In this document: positions 4,501 to 7,446 of the stretch, in pieces
How positions within the stretch are numbered: the stretch's first letter is position 1
Layout of the letters: each line of letters begins with the position of its first letter
Origin: Anaerolineae bacterium
GTDB taxonomy: Bacteria; Chloroflexota; Anaerolineae; B4-G1; SLSP01
Direction of reading: 5' to 3'
Length of the DNA stretch: 7,446 nucleotides
Assembly: GCA_016927095.1 (NCBI GenBank)
Contig: JAFGNI010000351.1
Location: forward strand, 1-7,446
The notes under the pieces: model-generated
Seen by the model: only the letters and a program-made list of their open reading frames with translations
Database searches by the model: none
Told to the model about the DNA's origin: nothing
Made by a program: the position numbers and the translations under genes

Positions 4501-7446
4501 GACTAAGCTCGCTGGAGCTCAGCCGTCTGGATTCGCCCGTGGTCGCCGCTTTGACCACGTAGAGACCCGAACGGGGCGCCGTGAACGCAACCTCAGCTTG
4601 ACCCTCCACGCTCGTCGTTGCAGACTGCTCGGAGACCACCGTGTCCGTGTATGCCCAAGTGACCGGTTCCGAAGCTTGGTACCAGGTCCGCCGGACCAAC
4701 TGCAGGTCGATGTCTAGTTCCGACACCGCCGTCCCGTCCCACGATACGGCCTTGACGCCGAGCGCCAATCTTTCCTTGGGACGCACAACCCGCGATGCTG
4801 GCTGCAGGCCCAGGTAAACATCCGTGCTGTGCACGACGAGATCGCCCGTGCCGGACACCGGGAAGCCGCTGGCATCGGTAACCCTGGCTTCGATAACCCA
4901 GTGCTGTGAAGTCGCAGGACTGTCCTCGCCCAGTCGCGCAAGGTCGGCGGAAAGCCGGATCATCAGAGCACCGCCGTCGTCGGTCACGCCGACACCCTGA
5001 GCCACCAACCTCCGCCGGTAGCTGGGGCTAGGGCTCTGCCAATGCCAGGAGTCGGGAGATGGCGCTCCGCCCGAGCCGGGGCCGAAACGATAGGGTTCCG
5101 CATACACCGCCCAGGTCACGGTGGCATCTGAAGCAACGCCGCCGGCTAAGTATCCGGTCTCAATCAGGACCACGACATCTTCGCCCTGAAACACATCGGC
5201 AGCGTCAGGCTCAACATTCACCCAGTAATCCGGCTCACGATAGAGAACCACCTGGATCGTCGTGGCAACCAGCGTAGCTGGCTCGCCACCATGAGCCCCC
5301 GGCAGTGAAAGCGACACCACGTAGTTGCCTGAGGCCAGTGTGTCCGGCAGGACGATGGTGTTGCTGAAGCGGCCCGTCGCTCCAACCACGACCCCTAATC
5401 GGTCGACAGCCTCGCCATCCCTACTCATCAGCGCTAACGTCGTCGTCACCGAGGTCTGCGGCAGCCGGTAGATCCCCCCCACGTCCTCGCGCAGTAGACC
5501 TGCGATCTTCACGTTCTGGCCCGGACGATAGACGAGGCGGTCGGTCAGCAGAAACGCCCGATACTGTCCAAGGGGGCCTACATCGGTGAGCACACCGAAC
5601 TGCCACGGCGCGGCATCGCCCTGCCACTCAGTCAGCGCGATGCCGTACCCCGGTTGACCGGCCTGCCCGGTCACTGCCGCGAGCGTCCGCCAGAGCGAGC
5701 CATCACCGGAGTCCGAGATCGGCAAACGTGCCAGGCCGTCCCGGTCAGTGGTACCACCCGCGACCAGAAGGCCCTCATGATCAAGCAGCTGCACTTCGGT
5801 GCGACTGATCGGCGCCCCGGTCGCCAGATCGGTGACCCAGACCAGAGCATCATGGTCGCTGAGCTTCACCATCACATGACGGTCTATCACTGCGATCGGG
5901 ATGCTACGGTCATTGCCGATCGTGCCAGGCACCTCCCACGTGAGGTGGTAGAGCCCCGTTGGCAGTAACCCGTCTCCAGGCTGCAGGCTCACACCCGCGT
6001 TTGCCAATGCGTTAGGCGCCGCATCGATCGCTTCTGTCCAGGCTCGCAGCACCTCGCCCCCGTTGTCCTGGCCCTGTAGAAAGGCCGGGACATCCAATGC
6101 GGCGAGTGAGAAAGCGACTTCCTCTGCGTTCCGTACCAAGAACCCCATCTCCGCGGGCCAACCTGCGTCCAATGTAGCTGCGTTCAAAGCCGCTGCAGGC
6201 TCCACCATCGCGGGCAGGTCTCCCGTCTCAAAGCAGAAGCGCGAGGGAGCACTAAGTGTGTTGCCATAGACATCACGGATATCGGCCGACACCGCAACGC
6301 AGTACTCGGTGCGCGGCGTGCGCTCCCACGAGACGCTGTAGACACCCGATGCCGCGTCGTAGACGCCAAAGACGTCGGTGCTTCCCTCTGTCGATGTGAT
6401 GCGCACGCCGGATCTGACGGTGGCTTCGTCGATCGCCCCGGCAAAGGTCAACTGAAGAGGGACGTGCACGCCTACACCCGTGGCGCCGTCGACAGGCACG
6501 TGCTCGACAAGCTCAGGTTGGCCGACGGTGCGGAATGCCCAAGGCTGGGTAGGTGGTAGGGGAGCGCTCCCCACTGCTCGGGCACGTGGGCCCAGACGCA
6601 CTTGATAGGTGGTGTCCAGGGTCCACGGCACTAGTGGCTGGAAGACCAATCCGGCGCCGTCGTCAGACCACGTCACCGTACCGGGAACGACCTCTCCGGT
6701 ATCGGTTGTCACAACCAGCTCTCCCGCCGTAGCCTCCGTGTCCATCGGCGTGTTGAATACCACCCGGACCCCGGCATCGATGCCCACCTGCGTGGCACCT
6801 GGTTCGGGTGAGAGCTCATCGATGCGAGGCGCCGCAGTTTCAAAGGACCAGACGTAGGCATTCGCCAGCGAAGCTCCGCCAACACTGATCACCTGACCCG
6901 CCAACGTCGTCTCGTACGCCCGTCCGGCATCAAAGCCCGTCAGGGATTCGAACACATAGCGCGAGGTGTTCGCCCAGTAGCCGGAGCCCATCACTGGCGG
7001 CGCGAAGGTCAGCGGTAGCTGCGGACAGGATGTCAGGACGTGGCCTGCATCTCCAACGCAGTTGGCGGAAACCACAGGATAGTTGAATTCCAAGACGACC
7101 GCGGTGTCGCTTCGCAGGTCTCTGGCACCCGGTGAGGGCGTTGTGCGGGTGACTTGGAGTGGCGCGAGGGCGGAGAAAGTATAGTCCAAGCCCTCGGTTA
7201 GCTGGAGCCCCGCCTCCGACTCGACGTCTGTACTCAGCGACACAGCATAGCGCACACCTGGTGTTAGCGAAGCTGGCGACAACACAGCGGTACGTGCATC
7301 AACCCAGTGAAGCGCGCCCTCGAGTGCAGGCACGATGCGCAGTGCGCCCGTGAACGTCCCCGGATCGACCGGCTGATCAAAGGTCCACGTAAGCTGCGCG
7401 TCTAGGGGCACCTCCTCGCCTGGACGAGGGTGATAAGCTTCAACGG
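1571..7446 (-). CDS. Alpha-2-macroglobulin family protein with N-terminal Ig-like repeats, 5'-truncated by the window edge
   Basis: The reading frame stays open through the right edge, with in-frame codons for VEAYHPRPGEEV before the GTG at 7411, so that GTG is probably not the true start and any signal peptide lies outside. Numbering from it gives 1946 residues. Seen in order: four Ig-like Big_5-type domains (about 1-397); an MG1-like region (410-510); a bMG3-like segment (511-566, VTDLATGAPIS); A2M_N/MG2 (615-722, TDRLVYRPGQ); further MG domains; a bait-region-receiving MG domain (985-1125); a bait-like linker (about 1148-1204); the A2M domain (1205-1300, FVDTAYW, LPTSLTTWDVRAW, PRFLVVGD); a toroidal thioester-type domain (1410-1695, DGGWGWW, LTSYVVHAL); and a bMG10-like end (1815-1930, EDPYPAGFE, YTLRAAIPGSY, FFPEV). 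Members of this family trap proteases outside the cytoplasm or in the periplasm. The thioester motif is degenerate (CRKQ/CANQ), so covalent trapping is doubtful. There is no C-terminal anchor or sorting signal. The family call is very secure; the exact function is inferred. Confidence 0.96.
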   Translation of the reverse strand, partial: VEAYHPRPGEEVPLDAQLTWTFDQPVDPGTFTGALRIVPALEGALHWVDARTAVLSPASLTPGVRYAVSLSTDVESEAGLQLTEGLDYTFSALAPLQVTRTTPSPGARDLRSDTAVVLEFNYPVVSANCVGDAGHVLTSCPQLPLTFAPPVMGSGYWANTSRYVFESLTGFDAGRAYETTLAGQVISVGGASLANAYVWSFETAAPRIDELSPEPGATQVGIDAGVRVVFNTPMDTEATAGELVVTTDTGEVVPGTVTWSDDGAGLVFQPLVPWTLDTTYQVRLGPRARAVGSAPLPPTQPWAFRTVGQPELVEHVPVDGATGVGVHVPLQLTFAGAIDEATVRSGVRITSTEGSTDVFGVYDAASGVYSVSWERTPRTEYCVAVSADIRDVYGNTLSAPSRFCFETGDLPAMVEPAAALNAATLDAGWPAEMGFLVRNAEEVAFSLAALDVPAFLQGQDNGGEVLRAWTEAIDAAPNALANAGVSLQPGDGLLPTGLYHLTWEVPGTIGNDRSIPIAVIDRHVMVKLSDHDALVWVTDLATGAPISRTEVQLLDHEGLLVAGGTTDRDGLARLPISDSGDGSLWRTLAAVTGQAGQPGYGIALTEWQGDAAPWQFGVLTDVGPLGQYRAFLLTDRLVYRPGQNVKIAGLLREDVGGIYRLPQTSVTTTLALMSRDGEAVDRLGVVVGATGRFSNTIVLPDTLASGNYVVSLSLPGAHGGEPATLVATTIQVVLYREPDYWVNVEPDAADVFQGEDVVVLIETGYLAGGVASDATVTWAVYAEPYRFGPGSGGAPSPDSWHWQSPSPSYRRRLVAQGVGVTDDGGALMIRLSADLARLGEDSPATSQHWVIEARVTDASGFPVSGTGDLVVHSTDVYLGLQPASRVVRPKERLALGVKAVSWDGTAVSELDIDLQLVRRTWYQASEPVTWAYTDTVVSEQSATTSVEGQAEVAFTAPRSGLYVVKAATTGESRRLSSSELSLWVGGDEGDGWRNRDAQLELVTDAEAYQVGDVAKVLVPANLDGVYQVLVTVERNGVISAERHVFDTPNPILEIPILETYVPNVYVSCVVVQPATETAPARGMVGYTELAVDPAAQLLSVDVEARGGLYGPGEMVELVIRTEDHQGNPIEADVTLAVVDHAASALTDWSRPSLSTVFYGNRPLRVLTGDGLLVAADLGVAALPQLDLVMPGELGATASLGVRGDAEDASAQDEVVPRRNFVDTAYWTTELRTDVLGTATAVFTLPTSLTTWDVRAWAVTPDSKVGEGQATLAVEKPLFLRPVTPRFLVVGDKTEVATLVHNTLDEDRVVQVGLSVDSGLRVATPELKQITVGAGSLRRISWPVEVLQSPDGVAQMTFTARSGALADASRPTYGTSGLEGIPIAQALTSDPVGFSGSVAPGGVSIEVVDVPVTAGDGTALQLRLRPSFTSVLLDSPLLAQTCRKQVDACANQLLPAVARFGALARQPENTADPSSYGAGEGSDVEGIAEALAWLYIRQSPDGGWGWWRDSSNLHLTSYVVHALQCAETAGFAVRPDRMEAALSYVTETIARGMAAELRHPHYALGLRVLSEAGWPWPQGAGSGLYSDRQELGLEGRAHLAVAYNLQDPSDTRIATLLDEIRSEAVVRDKAVHWEEIDPERWTTSVQLTAVIVDALAVLEPDAEELTPAIEWLLATRSGAFWSTAYENAWALSALARYVELRGDPVGEAGMVRVTLNGQPVSLPQNVADPDQSAVGAVLRLGAEEDDEGLLRGTNVLEIGYESGADQALTYTGLLDLVLTVDSEVPAQSRGLALSRRYCLRTSETIALQSSKDSPCVPAERVSVGQLVDVRLLVTVPETRHFVELEDPYPAGFEAVYDDRGLLSLGSAAGPELGNVEAASDSRDTLSRSSFLPAEIGETAAVFLAERLPAGTYEVVYTLRAAIPGSYRALSATAAERFFPEVRAQTVVDQVAVVAQLAD
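3092..3124 (-). other. Degenerate thioester site: tandem CxxQ motifs (CRKQ and CANQ)
   Basis: Residues 1430-1440 (from the GTG at 7411) read CRKQVDACANQ and are followed by LLPAVARF. In thioester-bearing macroglobulins the matching stretch is PYGC(x)EQ followed within a few residues by an (F/L)LP-type helix, and the Cys side chain is cross-linked to the Gln. Here the PYG lead-in is missing and the conserved Glu is Lys in the first motif and Asn in the second. The C-to-P distance is three residues too long for the first motif and four too short for the second. The toroid domain after it (DGGWGWW, LTSYVVHAL) is well kept. The most likely reading is a lost thioester, as in many bacterial macroglobulins, but a rearranged thioester or a Cys1430-Cys1437 disulfide cannot be excluded. 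Confidence 0.6.
3800..3970 (-). other. Bait-region-like linker of the macroglobulin
   Basis: Residues about 1148-1204 lie between the MG domain ending in FYGNRPLRVLT and the A2M domain that begins with RRNFVDTAYW. This is where bait regions sit in the family. The stretch is poor in predicted structure, first rich in small and hydrophobic residues (LLVAADLGVAALPQLDLVMPG), then acidic and polar (RGDAEDASAQDEVVPRR). In known macroglobulins proteases cut here and trigger a conformational change. Boundaries are approximate. Confidence 0.55.
6221..7446 (-). repeat. Four tandem Ig-like (Big_5-type) domain-coding units in the macroglobulin
   Basis: Four successive units of about 100 residues (counted from the GTG at 7411: 1-82, 84-193, 195-296, 298-397) share the same layout. 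A TxPxxGA-type opening (TTPSPGARDL, LSPEPGATQVG, HVPVDGATGVG) is followed by a strand of the form VxFNxPMD or LEFNYPV, a tryptophan or aromatic mid-strand, a TxYxVxL strand and a closing FxT/FET. This is the pattern of the bacterial Ig-like Big_5 family. The first unit is incomplete because the opening motif lies beyond the window edge. The units are diverged at the protein level and are not DNA repeats. They probably form a stalk or spacer that displays the macroglobulin body. Unit 2 carries Cys118/Cys129 and unit 4 Cys371/Cys393, which could be disulfides. Confidence 0.8.

Noticed and set aside
5474..5480. Run of seven C (G on the coding strand) inside the macroglobulin gene, possible slippage site
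   Set aside because: It encodes Val-Gly-Gly in an unbroken frame, and a single 7-base run is too short to argue for phase variation without population data.
7409..7411. GTG at 7411 as the true start of the macroglobulin gene
   Set aside because: The frame is open up to the window edge with family-like sequence before it, the first Ig unit would lack its opening strand, and no signal peptide follows; the start is almost surely outside.

Overview
The window carries three genes, all on the minus strand and closely packed. The DNA is GC-rich (about 60% by eye). In transcription order, from the right edge to the left edge, they are: (1) a very large alpha-2-macroglobulin-family protein whose 5' end lies outside the window (1571..7446), (2) a complete AAA+ ATPase with an N-terminal winged-helix-like region (220..1503), and (3) the N-terminal part of a glycerophosphodiester phosphodiesterase (GDPD) cut off by the left edge (1..188). 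No RNA genes, insertion sequences, CRISPR arrays or attachment sites were seen.

The macroglobulin gene fills about four fifths of the window. In order it encodes four Ig-like (Big_5-type) domains, a series of macroglobulin domains, a bait-region-like linker, the conserved A2M domain, an alpha-alpha toroid thioester-type domain and a C-terminal bMG10-like domain. The classic CxEQ thioester motif is not present as such. In its place are two overlapping-scale CxxQ motifs (CRKQ and CANQ) seven residues apart. The stop codon is 67 bases from the ATPase start, which has a very good ribosome binding site, so the two are probably co-transcribed. The GDPD follows 31 bases after the ATPase stop (if it starts at a TTG), and a perfect 7-bp inverted repeat sits in that junction.

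Organism: a bacterium. The combination of GC content, a huge Big_5-bearing macroglobulin and this type of AAA+ protein is reminiscent of Chloroflexota or similar environmental phyla. This is a weak inference and no taxonomic marker gene is present.

How the genes might work together is not evident. The macroglobulin should act outside the cytoplasm as a protease trap or surface-protection protein. The ATPase is cytoplasmic, with a substrate that cannot be read from the sequence. The GDPD would hydrolyse glycerophosphodiesters from phospholipid turnover. Shared transcription is plausible; a shared pathway is not shown.
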